Part shown: in pieces, positions 17,502 through 26,413 of the stretch
Numbering within the stretch: position 1 is the stretch's first letter
Layout: the number at the start of each line of letters is the position of its first letter
Source: Saprospiraceae bacterium
Lineage (GTDB): Bacteria; Bacteroidota; Bacteroidia; Chitinophagales; Saprospiraceae
Assembly (NCBI GenBank): GCA_028280415.1
Contig: JANQLV010000059.1
Location: forward strand, 1-64,000
Reading direction: 5' to 3'
Length of the DNA: 64,000 bases
Notes under the pieces: generated by a model
Database searches by the model: none
The model's input: the letters and a program-made list of their open reading frames with translations, nothing else
What the model was told of the DNA's origin: nothing
Translations under genes and position numbers: made by a program

Positions 17502-17672
17502 TTAAAAATAAGATTTCACATTAAATGTTTTTGAAATTTTCGGTAGTGGAACCGGCCAGATAATTTGCGTTTTCTCGGACATGCCGGCATTATTAAGCAT
17601 ACAATCCAAACGCTGAAATTGTTCTATCCTTTTGTCAAACAGGATTAGTATAATAATTTTCCTGCGGAATTA
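17502..17672 (-). pseudogene. Short-chain dehydrogenase (SDR) fragment
   Basis: The minus strand reads LFDKRIEQFQRLDCMLNNAG then MSEKTQIIWPVPLPK in an open frame with no start. 'F.RLD.M.NNAG' is the NNAG motif of classical SDRs, which stabilises the central beta-sheet. Both the Rossmann start and the YxxxK catalytic part are missing, so this is a remnant. It lies directly upstream of the alpha/beta hydrolase. Confidence 0.5.
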
Positions 17673-17680
17673 ATATTCCG
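17665..17680. promoter_or_regulatory. Short palindrome upstream of the 68-residue protein
   Basis: CGGAAT-TAAT-ATTCCG is an inverted repeat with a 4-base centre, 60 bases before the ATG at 17740. It could be an operator for that gene. No regulator gene is adjacent. Confidence 0.3.
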
Positions 17681-17739
17681 TATGATTTTAATTATATTAG
17701 TCAGTCTTTGAAACATAACGATAACAAAAACCAACAATT

Positions 17740-17946
17740 ATGTCTGATACAATATTTGAAGGCAAATCGACCAATGGTAATATTGAAGAAGCAATAGAAA
17801 TTGCGGTTGAACTGGCCAAAAAAAGCCTGCAAACTGACTTTGTAATATGGAAATTGCTAGATGTGCAGGGTAAGTATGGAGGAGCTGTACTTCAAAGGCA
17901 TTTAACGGTTAGAATATCTGCTTCGGGGCCTTCTCCAGATAAGTAA
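17740..17946 (+). CDS. Small conserved-looking protein
   Basis: A 68-residue soluble protein with a balanced composition: MSDTIFEGKSTNGNIEEAIE, then AVELAKKSLQTDFVIWKLLD and GKYGGAVLQRHLTVRISA. The pattern (short strand, amphipathic helix, strand, GG turn, strand) fits a small alpha/beta protein of dodecin-like size, but I do not recognise a family. The upstream region has a palindrome. No clear partner gene. I trust it as a gene because of composition and the good AT-rich upstream region. Confidence 0.65.
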   Translation: MSDTIFEGKSTNGNIEEAIEIAVELAKKSLQTDFVIWKLLDVQGKYGGAVLQRHLTVRISASGPSPDK

Positions 17947-18022
17947 AAAGTCTTTTGTTCTAAGACCTGGCGCAAACAGGTTAGCATGGTATAGTGACTA
18001 TCCTCAAATGCTTATTTCCTTG

Positions 18023-18154
18023 ATGAATGATACCTTGCTTGGCAGACTTATAATGAACTGTCGGAAGCATCACAACCAGCTGGAATCCGTAGAAAACGGC
18101 CCGACATACAGCATTAAGGACTTGCCGTATAATATTGTATTGTATATAGGTTAA
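18023..18154 (+). other. Unassigned open stretch in the gap before the large T9SS gene
   Basis: In the gap 17947-18266 the plus strand has a frame open from within the preceding gene to a stop at 18152-18154, with an ATG at 18023 (MNDTLLGRLIMNCRKHHNQL...). The composition looks protein-like, but I see no family and no start signal. It may be a remnant or chance. Nothing else is seen in this gap. Confidence 0.2.
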
Positions 18155-18266
18155 TGGCTGGTATTCTCCCTGATTTTCTGTATTTTGCATTCGCTATGAC
18201 GCGATTCGCGTTTGTAAATGTATGTACATCCATACGTTCATTTCAATAACAAAGAATATAATAATT

Positions 18267-20420
18267 ATGAAAAGAGTACTGATCTTAACCATTCATCTGT
18301 TTTTCCTCACCATTTTACATTCTCAGGATATAAAAATCCTGAATATTCTCAATAATGATTTGATTTATAACCCTGTAGAAGATAAAATTTATACGGTAAC
18401 CCCTGGTGGAGGGAATGATGGAAACAGTCTTTGTGTTATCAATCCTTATTTTGGTACAATAGAGCAATGTTATTTTGTAGGAAGTGAACCCAATACGCTC
18501 GCTATATCAGATGATGGATTATATATTTATATCGGCTTACTTGGCACTCCTGAAATTGTTAAATTTAATACAATAACCAAATCTGTAGAATCCTCTTTTG
18601 GCTTAGGGGAAGATCCTTTTTTCGGACCTTATTATGCTGAAGATATTGAAGTTCTTCCGGGGCAACATAATTCTATTGCCGTTTCAAGAAGAAATCTGGG
18701 ACTTAGTCCTAAACATGAAGGTGTAGCGATTTACGACGATGGGGTGATGCGACCCAATTCTACTCAGGACCATACCGGCAGTAATACGATAAGCTTTACT
18801 TCAAATGGCCTTTTGTATGGGTATAATAATGAAACTACTGAATTCGGGCTTCGCGATATCATTGTTGATACGAATGGTGCAACTGAAGGAAATGTAAATT
18901 CAGGTTTAGTGAACGGTTTTAGAGTATTGATTGAAAGCCAGGGAAATCTGATATATTCGAGTAATGGTTCAGTTGTTAATGTTGAAGGAAGCAATCCAAG
19001 TCTGGAAGGAACCTTTTCTCTTGATATTGATTTTCGAACGACAGTAGAACCTGCTCCTGATTCTAATATTGTTTATTTTGTGACAAGTGCTTTTGTGGAT
19101 AAAGTTCAGCTGGAAACATATGACAAAAGCTCTTTTAATAATATTGACCTTTTAGAGCTCTCAAACATTCCTGGTGACCCGCTTAATTTAATCAACTGGG
19201 GCTCAGATGGAAAACTCGCTTTTAACACAGAAGAAGTAATTGTCATTCTGCGAAATTGTACTTCTCTTATCTCCGATTCACTTACTTTAAGCCCTGTTCA
19301 AATAGGAGGTTGTTGGGGAGAATCTGTAAGCATTGAAGCACCCGAAGGTTATGATAATTATTATTGGTCAAATGGCGAAACAACTCAAAGTATATCGGTT
19401 GATGCACAAGGGGAATATTTCTTTGCTGTTTCTGATTCATTGGGATGTTTGAGTCAACCATCCAATGCCGTTAGCGTGGATTTTGACTTTCCTCCAGCTA
19501 CTCCATTTATTTCAGAAAGCTCTGAAATTGAAATTTGTCAAGGCGAAAGTCTTGTATTATTTGCTTCGGGTTCTTCTAGCATTGACTCCTATTTGTGGTC
19601 CAACGGGGAGACTACTCAAGAAATCGAAGTAAGTACAGGCGGTATATATTCCGTAGCAGGAGTTTCGGAAAATGGTTGTATAGGTGAAGAGTCCAATGAG
19701 ATAACTGTAACAGTGTCAAATGATACCATTCCTGAGCAACCTTCAATAGGTATTTTAGGTGAAATAGAATTCTGTCAGGGCGAAAGTACTTTCCTCTCTG
19801 CTACTAGTGGGTTTGACAGTTATCTTTGGTCAAATGGTGCAAGCACACCGGAGATTGAAGTGTTTACTTCAGGAAACTATTCCGTACAAGTAGGGAACGC
19901 TGCAGGTTGTATCAGCACACCTTCCGAGCAGGTAACTATTATTGTTAATCCTACTCCCAGTCAGCCTTTTATTCAATCTAACGGAAATGTTTTAGCATCT
20001 TCTGCAACGACCGGAAACCAGTGGTTTTTAAATGGAACCCCGATTATCGGGGCTACTGAACAATTTTATACAGCTCTGGAAAGCGGATTCTACACGGTGC
20101 AAGTAACTATAAATGGCTGTCCTTCAATTCCCTCAGAGATTTATAGCCATACTATTGTAAACGTTGATGAGCTAAACAAAAACAAGGACATCCTTATATA
20201 TCCTAATCCAAGCTCCAATATTTTAAATATTGAGTATAAAAACGAAAGAGGGGAAAATATTCCTCTGATAGAATTATTTGATTCAAGAGGTAAATCAATC
20301 AATAAATATTGGAATACCAGGCAAATATCTATTGCTCATTTAGCCGATGGATTATACTTTATACGTATTATGGATACTGACGGATCAATTATTCAATCGG
20401 AATCAATATTGAAACAATAG
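18267..20420 (+). CDS. Large T9SS-secreted protein with beta-propeller-like and Ig-like repeats
   Basis: The chosen start MKRVLILTIHLFFLTILHSQ is a signal peptide; an ATG 15 codons upstream would bury it. Residues about 20-330 resemble a YVTN/gluconolactonase-type beta-propeller (NDLIYNPVEDKIYTVTPGGG, LAISDDGLYIYIGL). Residues about 370-620 contain repeated Ig-like modules with the motif SNGETTQ.I.V...G.Y.V...GC, three or more times. The last 80 residues (IYPNPSSNILNIEY...GLYFIRIMD) are a T9SS type A sorting domain. It is likely a surface adhesin or structural protein. Convergent downstream elements are a hairpin and a probable terminator. Confidence 0.88.
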   Translation: MKRVLILTIHLFFLTILHSQDIKILNILNNDLIYNPVEDKIYTVTPGGGNDGNSLCVINPYFGTIEQCYFVGSEPNTLAISDDGLYIYIGLLGTPEIVKFNTITKSVESSFGLGEDPFFGPYYAEDIEVLPGQHNSIAVSRRNLGLSPKHEGVAIYDDGVMRPNSTQDHTGSNTISFTSNGLLYGYNNETTEFGLRDIIVDTNGATEGNVNSGLVNGFRVLIESQGNLIYSSNGSVVNVEGSNPSLEGTFSLDIDFRTTVEPAPDSNIVYFVTSAFVDKVQLETYDKSSFNNIDLLELSNIPGDPLNLINWGSDGKLAFNTEEVIVILRNCTSLISDSLTLSPVQIGGCWGESVSIEAPEGYDNYYWSNGETTQSISVDAQGEYFFAVSDSLGCLSQPSNAVSVDFDFPPATPFISESSEIEICQGESLVLFASGSSSIDSYLWSNGETTQEIEVSTGGIYSVAGVSENGCIGEESNEITVTVSNDTIPEQPSIGILGEIEFCQGESTFLSATSGFDSYLWSNGASTPEIEVFTSGNYSVQVGNAAGCISTPSEQVTIIVNPTPSQPFIQSNGNVLASSATTGNQWFLNGTPIIGATEQFYTALESGFYTVQVTINGCPSIPSEIYSHTIVNVDELNKNKDILIYPNPSSNILNIEYKNERGENIPLIELFDSRGKSINKYWNTRQISIAHLADGLYFIRIMDTDGSIIQSESILKQ

Positions 20421-20451
20421 TATTGATTAAACAAAGTGCAAAAACATCAAT

Positions 20452-20500
20452 GTGCGCTAAAGGCAGTAGCTAAAGAGGTAGAGGCTACTGCCTTTGGCAC
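20452..20500. repeat. REP-like hairpin with GCAGTAGC arms
   Basis: Arms AAAGGCAGTAGC and GCTACTGCCTTT (12 bp perfect) are flanked by GTGC/GCAC. No T-run follows, so it is not a classical terminator. Similar GCAGTAGC hairpins occur near 37.35 kb and 39.02 kb, which suggests a dispersed family. The rest of the gap 20421-20741 holds only the terminator candidate listed next. Confidence 0.55.
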
Positions 20501-20527
20501 TTTAGGAAATAAATAGTATCAAAACAA

Positions 20528-20556
20528 AATGCTTCTATAAAAGCATTATTTTTATA
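20528..20556 (+). terminator. Candidate intrinsic terminator
   Basis: AATGCTT-ctataa-AAGCATT followed by a T-rich tail (atttttat). The stem is short (7 bp) but well placed 108 bases after the T9SS gene. Confidence 0.45.
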
Positions 20557-20741
20557 GTCTTTATATTCGGCTTTTTCTGGATGAATATCTATTCGGTTCT
20601 TCAACTTTTAACTAGACAACAACTTCTGTTTCTGGCGTTTGGACATATTTAATCCTGGAGTCCCCGGATAATTTGGTTTTCAATTGGGAAATACCTTGTA
20701 ATGCCAGTTTTTGTGGAGAGGAAATTCATTATTTCCAGTTT

Positions 20742-21809
20742 CTATTCACCACGAATCCGGTTTAATTGGTTTTGATATAAATCAAATCCAAAAAAATCAT
20801 CGATAATTTTAACTCTTCGTTCTAATTGTTTTAAATAGTGTTCTGTATAGATTCTTTCATCTGCTTCGACAGTGGTGCTGTTTGGCCCAAGGTATAAAAC
20901 TCCATCAACTACCTGGTCAATTTTCACCCATTTATCCGGAGCCAAAGGTACCCAGCGTCGTTCTCCATCGGACTCTTCTGCTACATAAGTATCATCTCCA
21001 TAAAGTAGTTGAAAGCTTTTACCTGTTAGCCCTTGTTCCTTAGCGTACTTGAAGTCATAAGCTTCGTCTAATCCCATGGAAATCCTCTCTTCATTTGTTC
21101 CGCTAAAAACCCAGATTCCAAAAATCTGATTTGGAAAACGGTCTTTTAATAACTGAGCCAGTGTTGCTTTTTGCCGGTTTTTATTAGGCAAACCTGTTCT
21201 TAGATCAACTGGTAAAATATGAGCTCCACCTATAATGACAAAACCTTTTCGACCTTTAGTAATAATGGCCTCCTTAATAAGCTCATATGGATGAATATCT
21301 CTTTTTGACAGGCTTAGTTCATAATCATTGCCTGTATTGACCTTAGACCAATCTATTGGAGGGTCACCAAGTAATACCCTGAGTTTTTTCCCATCGCTTC
21401 TATTCATATTCGCTGCTCGTACAACTTTAAAAAAAATTTCATAGAGAGGAGAATCCCAGGTAAAAGGAATGGTATGGTTCCTCCAGATAAGTGCCAGGGA
21501 ATCTATGGAAATATTTTCCCCTAGGACGTAACGATCAGCAATATTCTGGTACATAGCATTTCCAAATTCAACCACTATATCATCTATGACTTCTGCTGTT
21601 TTGGGATAAGAGATAAACAATTCGAGGAAATCATGGATTTCCTTATTGCCATGACTTTCAGAGAATAAAACAACATCGTTCGTTTTATATAGCTCTAAGA
21701 TCGTCTCGACAGAACTTGTTAATGAGCTGTCAAGTTGGGCAAGAGCATCATGTTCAATAGAAAAAATAAACAAATGAATGAATAAATATGGCAGATAAAT
21801 TGACTTCAT
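20742..21809 (-). CDS. Secreted erythromycin-esterase/ChaN-like protein
   Basis: A signal peptide (LPYLFIHLFIFSIEHDALAQ) leads a 335-residue mature protein. VVLFSESHGNKEIHDFLELFI carries the E-x-H pattern and IVVEFGNAMY a further acid, as in EreA/ChaN/Tiki-type metal-dependent hydrolases. KGFVIIGGAHILPVDL provides a later conserved His. Family members are putative esterases or heme/iron-binding proteins; the substrate here is unknown. It is predicted periplasmic. The upstream gap contains an ABC ATPase remnant, also on the minus strand. Confidence 0.65.
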   Translation of the reverse strand: MKSIYLPYLFIHLFIFSIEHDALAQLDSSLTSSVETILELYKTNDVVLFSESHGNKEIHDFLELFISYPKTAEVIDDIVVEFGNAMYQNIADRYVLGENISIDSLALIWRNHTIPFTWDSPLYEIFFKVVRAANMNRSDGKKLRVLLGDPPIDWSKVNTGNDYELSLSKRDIHPYELIKEAIITKGRKGFVIIGGAHILPVDLRTGLPNKNRQKATLAQLLKDRFPNQIFGIWVFSGTNEERISMGLDEAYDFKYAKEQGLTGKSFQLLYGDDTYVAEESDGERRWVPLAPDKWVKIDQVVDGVLYLGPNSTTVEADERIYTEHYLKQLERRVKIIDDFFGFDLYQNQLNRIRGE

Positions 21810-22051
21810 AATAATTGCGCTTAAGGGTCTATGTAAACTTCATAAGGGGTATTGTATTGTTCCACGTCGTTTAATTTGTGAATCCCTAGGAATTACAAGC
21901 AGCGGAAATTATTAATACAAAAATTGTGAAAAGAGGTAATTGCTTTTTTATTGGCTTGTTAATAGTAATTGTCCTCTTCAACCCTAAATTGGGTTAATAA
22001 ATGTGGAGTTGTTTCAACTTCGATTTTGCGAATTTGTTGTAACAATAGATT

Positions 22052-22186
22052 TTATCTAATGTAGCCATAAAATTTTAGATATTCAATTTTGTCTATCCTT
22101 TTTATGACACCATCTTTCATTAAGTATAATTCATCAGAGATATCAATCACGTTTTGGTATTGGTGTATGTAGCGAAACATAAACAT
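22052..22186 (-). pseudogene. ABC transporter ATPase, C-terminal remnant
   Basis: A 44-residue frame begins MFMFRYIHQYQNVIDISDEL and continues YLMKDGVIKRID to a stop after YGYI. The pattern H-Q-Y-x-x-V-I-D-I-S-D-x-L-Y-L-M-K-D-G is the H-loop and D-strand end of ABC ATPases. The Walker A and B parts are absent from the upstream sequence, so this is a remnant. Apart from this, the gap 21810-22342 has no gene I can support. Confidence 0.5.
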
Positions 22187-22342
22187 AAATATAAATCATA
22201 AGAAGGTTCATTATGAACCCTTCCAGGCTCTTATTTGATTACTTTTGAAATCAATCTTATTCCAGACGATCTATTATAACTTGCGCTTGAACCTTATTGA
22301 GATTTTTATGTTGAAATAGGTAATATAATTCCTTAATCTCCT

Positions 22343-22525
22343 ATGATCAGGATAAACAGAAAACTGACACTAGTTCAGAAATTGCTTTTGATCTTTTTGT
22401 CCATATTGATTTTACTATCAATTGTGACAAGCTTCCCTACTCATTTCATCATCTTTATAGGGACACTTACCGGCTTGCTGCTTATCGTTATACAGACCTT
22501 ATTGATTTTACGAGATAACTCTTAA
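22343..22525 (+). CDS. Small membrane protein (two TM helices)
   Basis: A 60-residue protein with a basic N-terminus (MIRINRKLTLVQK) and two hydrophobic segments (LLLIFLSILILLSIV and FIIFIGTLTGLLLIVIQTLLIL). It could be a real small inner-membrane protein. No family recognised and no close operon partner. Confidence 0.4.
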   Translation: MIRINRKLTLVQKLLLIFLSILILLSIVTSFPTHFIIFIGTLTGLLLIVIQTLLILRDNS

Positions 22526-22871
22526 AAGTCTTAGTTTGTCCCAATATCCATTCATTCAAAAGCTTCTCTATAAAAGAAGAATGAATAGCTGCATTGAGTA
22601 CTGTCTAGCATTGTTGAAGTGCATGCATTGTTATCAGTGTGTGCGCTAAATATCTTAGAAAAGTATGCAGCGTTTTGCCAACAAAAAGGATTAGACTTAT
22701 GAAATATTTACTGTTTTAATAGACCTATAACATTTTGTCTAAACCACTGTTGATGATGCAAAACAAATCTCATCATTAATCTGATTTTTTAAAGTTTACT
22801 GTCTTAGTATCTGCGTCTTTATACCTTATAAAGGAGGGATATTGTATTGTCTAAAATAAAGAAGATAAACG
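22526..22871. other. Intergenic stretch without a visible gene
   Basis: I see only a short inverted repeat (ATTCATTC/GAATGAAT) near 22551-22590. No reading frame or RNA gene is supportable. Confidence 0.4.
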
Positions 22872-23041
22872 ATGAACCGTTCTAAATCATTTAGAAAAAG
22901 TAAAAAAAAAATGTCACTTCAAAATCCCGCAGACTGCAGGCAAAAGTTGAAACAATTGAGAAACCTGTAAACCAGGAATTATTTCGAAAAGTATTTTGGA
23001 TTTCACTCACGGTTTTTTCCATTTTTATCATTTTTAGTAGC
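22872..23041 (+). other. Out-of-frame N-terminal part of the GT-C glycosyltransferase, joined via an A10 run
   Basis: An ATG at 22872 opens MNRSKSFRKSKKK, and a run of ten A (22902-22911) follows. In the frame of the downstream gene, the bases after the run read NVTSKSRRLQAKVETIEKPV and then a clear transmembrane helix FRKVFWISLTVFSIFIIF. A -1 slip, or one extra A, at the run would join both parts into a natural basic tail, TM1 and the rest. This can be transcriptional slippage, a real frameshift mutation or a sequencing error. Confidence 0.6.
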
Positions 23042-24976
23042 TTGAGTATTGGAATACCTTCCGATGAACCCATTGATGCTGCTTATGGCCAATCTGCTCT
23101 GGATTACTACACTTCTTTCGGCAAAGATACCTCCTTTGTTGATCTGGAAGTGTATGGCAAAGAATTCAAATACCAGAAATACTATGGTGCCGGCTTTGAG
23201 TTAATTGCAGCAGCAATCAGCCCTGCTAATTCAAGTTCATGGCATTATACTTTTCGTCATTTATTAGTAGCCATCTGTGGTATTGTCGTCCTGACTTTTA
23301 CGGGTTTAATCTGTAAAATGCTTTCAGGGTGGGAGACAGCCCTATTGGCAATTGTCGTGCTTTTTACTACTCCGACCTTTACCGGAAATATGCTATTCAA
23401 TAGTAAGGACATTCCCTTTGCGATGGGCTTTGTCATTACCTATTATTTTCTTATAAAATCATTGATCAATTTCCCCAATTTCAGAACCTTAGACATAATT
23501 GGACTAATCCTGGGAATTGCCATTGCAGTCAGTATTCGAATAGGTGGTATACTTCTGGGGGCCTACCTGTTTTCTCTGCTTGGTATGGCAATTCTTTTCG
23601 AAAAGAGAATCAGAAAATACTTCTTATCTCAAAATTGGACCAACAGAATAAAATTAATAACTGCTCCATTTCTCATCTTTGCTGCGGCTTGTTTACTCGG
23701 ATTAATGTTTTATCCTAACTTTTGGGAAGAGCCCATTCAGCATGTTTTTAAAGCACTAAGCGTAGCTTCTGATTTTCCCGCTAAAATTACTATGCTCTTT
23801 GAAGGGGAAATCATAAAATCAACCTCTCTTCCTCCGAATTATCTGCTAAAATCACTATGGATTTCATTACCTGTCATTGTACTATCCATGCTTCCGCTTA
23901 CCTTGATATTAATTCCAGAGATGCTCAAAAATCATAGAGCGGCAATTACCTTTTTTCTTTTACTAAGCTGTTACTTCCCAATTGCTTATGTCATTTACAA
24001 AGATGCCGCAATTTACAATGGCTGGAGACATATTTTATTCTTTTATCCCTCATTAGTGATCCTGGTAAGTCTTTCCCTGAAACATATTTTGTTTCCATTC
24101 AAGGGCCATATTCTTCAATATTTTGCCCTTGCATTAATCTTTGTATTTACATTAAAAACAGCGATTTGGCAAATTGCGAATTATAAATATCAATATGCAT
24201 ACTACAATGAATTGGCTGGAGGATCAAAAGAAGCCTATAATAAATACGATAATGATTATCAACAATTAGCCGTTTCAGAATGTGTAAAATGGTTGATAGA
24301 AAATGAAGCCACGATCAAGGATGAAAACCGGGAAAAAGAAATCATAATTGCCAGTAATAATGCTAATGCTTTAAATGTTTTTTTTGATACTTCGGCTTTG
24401 AATATCAAGTTTATCAATACAGGGATTCAGAAATGGAAAAACTTTGATTGGGATTATGCAGCTGTGTCAACGATTTTCCTAAGGCCCAAAATCAGAGATT
24501 TTGTCTTTCCTCCTAAAGATGCCATTTACACGGAAAGGATTGATGATTTTGAGGTTTCCTATCTGGTCAAGCGAAAAGATAAAAGTGATATTCAAGGGCA
24601 TAAAGCTTTAAGAGAACAACAATACGAGCAAGCTTTTGATTTGTTAAATTACGCCCATCAATACGATCCCAAAAACTTAGATGTTTGGTTAAACTTAGGC
24701 TATGCTTTCGCAAGTGTTCGTAATGGATCGGAAGCTATAAAATATGCTAAAAAGTATCTTGATTTTTATCCTAATTCCTGGGAAGCCAATTATATTTTGG
24801 GACTGGGATATTTTTATTTGGGAGATTATCACAATGGTGAGAAATTTTTAGTTACAGCTACGAATTTAAGTCCTAAACAGAAAATTGTCCTAAAATATTT
24901 GATTCAACTATATAATGCTTCTAATCAAACAGAAAAGGCTGAAAATATTTCTAATCGACTGGCACAACTCAAGTGA
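23042..24976 (+). CDS. GT-C-type membrane glycosyltransferase with C-terminal TPR
   Basis: A polytopic membrane protein of the PMT/ArnT-like (GT39/GT83-type) kind that would move sugar from a lipid-phosphate donor at the outer face of the inner membrane. PSDEPIDAAYG near the N-terminus resembles the first-loop DE motif. About ten hydrophobic helices follow up to residue about 390, a soluble segment, then TPR-like repeats (QQYEQAFDLLNYAHQYDPKNLDVWLNLGYAF). The listed start is a TTG, which would lack the first membrane helix; that helix is encoded directly upstream in the same frame but has no ATG. The true N-terminus is probably reached by the frame change at the A10 run. Confidence 0.75.
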   Translation: MSIGIPSDEPIDAAYGQSALDYYTSFGKDTSFVDLEVYGKEFKYQKYYGAGFELIAAAISPANSSSWHYTFRHLLVAICGIVVLTFTGLICKMLSGWETALLAIVVLFTTPTFTGNMLFNSKDIPFAMGFVITYYFLIKSLINFPNFRTLDIIGLILGIAIAVSIRIGGILLGAYLFSLLGMAILFEKRIRKYFLSQNWTNRIKLITAPFLIFAAACLLGLMFYPNFWEEPIQHVFKALSVASDFPAKITMLFEGEIIKSTSLPPNYLLKSLWISLPVIVLSMLPLTLILIPEMLKNHRAAITFFLLLSCYFPIAYVIYKDAAIYNGWRHILFFYPSLVILVSLSLKHILFPFKGHILQYFALALIFVFTLKTAIWQIANYKYQYAYYNELAGGSKEAYNKYDNDYQQLAVSECVKWLIENEATIKDENREKEIIIASNNANALNVFFDTSALNIKFINTGIQKWKNFDWDYAAVSTIFLRPKIRDFVFPPKDAIYTERIDDFEVSYLVKRKDKSDIQGHKALREQQYEQAFDLLNYAHQYDPKNLDVWLNLGYAFASVRNGSEAIKYAKKYLDFYPNSWEANYILGLGYFYLGDYHNGEKFLVTATNLSPKQKIVLKYLIQLYNASNQTEKAENISNRLAQLK

Positions 24977-25145
24977 TTCATTCAAGGCTTTCAAACCCTT
25001 TTTGATAAAGTCAGTGAAGCCAATGGAAGTCACAAAATTAGGCTAGGGGATATTCGCTTAAAGGATAGTTTCTGTTATGCTGATGTATTTTTATTTTAAA
25101 CAAACTAAGCTTTTAGACCATCCTGACAAAGGAATTAAATCTTCT

Positions 25146-25763
25146 TCAAAATTGATAACCAATTAAAAACCAGATGTTGTTATCTATTCTATTACCGCTT
25201 ATTCTTGTATCTCCGAGTTTAAATGCTTTATGAGGGGCAAAATGAATTCTAATCGGAATGCTAAGGGTATAGTACAATCCTTTTATTTTAAAAAGATTGG
25301 TTTCTCTATAACTGATCTCCAATCCGGCAGTCATTGAGCGCTTTTCAAAACGTTCCTCAAGAATGGTATGTTTGTATTCATTTTTGTAATAGCCGAATGA
25401 AGGAGATAAATAAAGTATTTCATTCGAATTCCTCCATTTTTTTATAGGGTAGCTGTAAAATGCCTCAAAACCGAATAAACTTCCTTCTACATTGTTCCCT
25501 TTTACGGTTACCGCAAAATCAGAGCTAAGATGTTCTTCGCTTAATTGCACATTTTGATGTACGATTCTAAGCAAGTGATGATTAGGGAAAAGAATCCCAA
25601 GTTCTCCGGATAGTGACTGGAACTTATTAAATATGGCTTCCCCAAATTCATAAGCAATAAATGGGCGAATTAATTTATTCTGGGAATCATCCCCTTGTTG
25701 CGCAATGCTTAAGTTGGAACTTATAATTATAGAAAGAATAATAGAAATAACTCTTAAAGACAT
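25146..25763 (-). CDS. Outer-membrane beta-barrel protein, paired with Crp/Fnr
   Basis: A signal peptide (MSLRVISIILSIIISSNLSIAQ) is followed by alternating strands (FIAYEFGEAIFNKF, LFGFEAFYSYPIKKW, SIPIRIHFAPHKAFKLGD) ending with IWFLIGYQF, the usual barrel signal. It is 205 residues, similar in type to the barrel at 1697-2419. It is 72 bp downstream of a Crp/Fnr gene on the same strand. Function is unknown. Confidence 0.7.
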   Translation of the reverse strand: MSLRVISIILSIIISSNLSIAQQGDDSQNKLIRPFIAYEFGEAIFNKFQSLSGELGILFPNHHLLRIVHQNVQLSEEHLSSDFAVTVKGNNVEGSLFGFEAFYSYPIKKWRNSNEILYLSPSFGYYKNEYKHTILEERFEKRSMTAGLEISYRETNLFKIKGLYYTLSIPIRIHFAPHKAFKLGDTRISGNRIDNNIWFLIGYQF

Positions 25764-25834
25764 TTGAAATAAATTTAAGGAATGAAAATAGCAAGTTATT
25801 GCTTATCTTCTTTCTAAGAGTTATCCTATGTTAA

Positions 25835-26413
25835 CTAATCTGAGTTACTGATTTTTCTTCTGATTCGACTTAAACTTTGTTTTGTAATCCCAAGAAATGA
25901 TGCAATATGTTTTTGAGGAACCCTTGTCAGGATATCTTTTCTGTTTTCCAATAAGTCAAGATACCTTTCTTCAGCGGTTTTGGTCATTAAATCCATACGC
26001 TGTTTTTCTCTTTTCGCATTATCATTTTGTTCACCGATCAAGAATAAGGTCTTACCAATAGGAGTCTCTTTAAGGATATTTATATTGGTCTTTGATATTT
26101 GAAGGGCCAAAGATTTTTCAAGGGCAATTAGTTCTAAGCTAGAAGGAAGTCCCGTGGTCAGAGAATAGTCATCAGCAAAAAAAGAACCCTCAAAAAAGAA
26201 ATCAAGACAGGCATAGTTATTTTTCTTCCAGACAAAAGAGCCTACAGCGCCTTCAAGCAAAAAATATCCATGTCTTGCTATTGAATTTTCAAACTTAAAC
26301 TTTTGATTTTTTTTAAAGGTGACTTCCTCGCACAAAGAACAGAAGCGAGTCCATACCTCAATTGGAGCTTCATAATATGGATCAAATGCTTCTTTTAACT
26401 TCTTTTCTATCAT
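25835..26413 (-). CDS. Crp/Fnr-family regulator (second copy)
   Basis: A 192-residue regulator with cNMP-type roll (EEVTFKKNQKFKFENSIARHGYFLLEGAVGSFVW) and HTH (RVPQKHIASFLGITKQSLSRIRRKI). The Fe-S Cys set of Fnr is absent. It shares its layout with the regulator at 2487-3089 and, like it, precedes a barrel gene. A perfect palindrome TCACATGTGA lies upstream in the divergent region. Its likely targets are the barrel gene and itself, by inference. Confidence 0.9.
   Translation of the reverse strand: MIEKKLKEAFDPYYEAPIEVWTRFCSLCEEVTFKKNQKFKFENSIARHGYFLLEGAVGSFVWKKNNYACLDFFFEGSFFADDYSLTTGLPSSLELIALEKSLALQISKTNINILKETPIGKTLFLIGEQNDNAKREKQRMDLMTKTAEERYLDLLENRKDILTRVPQKHIASFLGITKQSLSRIRRKISNSD

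Noticed and set aside
17981-18190. Minus-strand frame of 69 codons
   Set aside because: No family or signal; overlaps another open stretch on the plus strand. Neither can be favoured.
20560-20735. Minus-strand open piece reading LQGISQLKTKLSGDSRIKYV
   Set aside because: Protein-like but only about 37 codons with no start and no family recognised; could be chance or a remnant.
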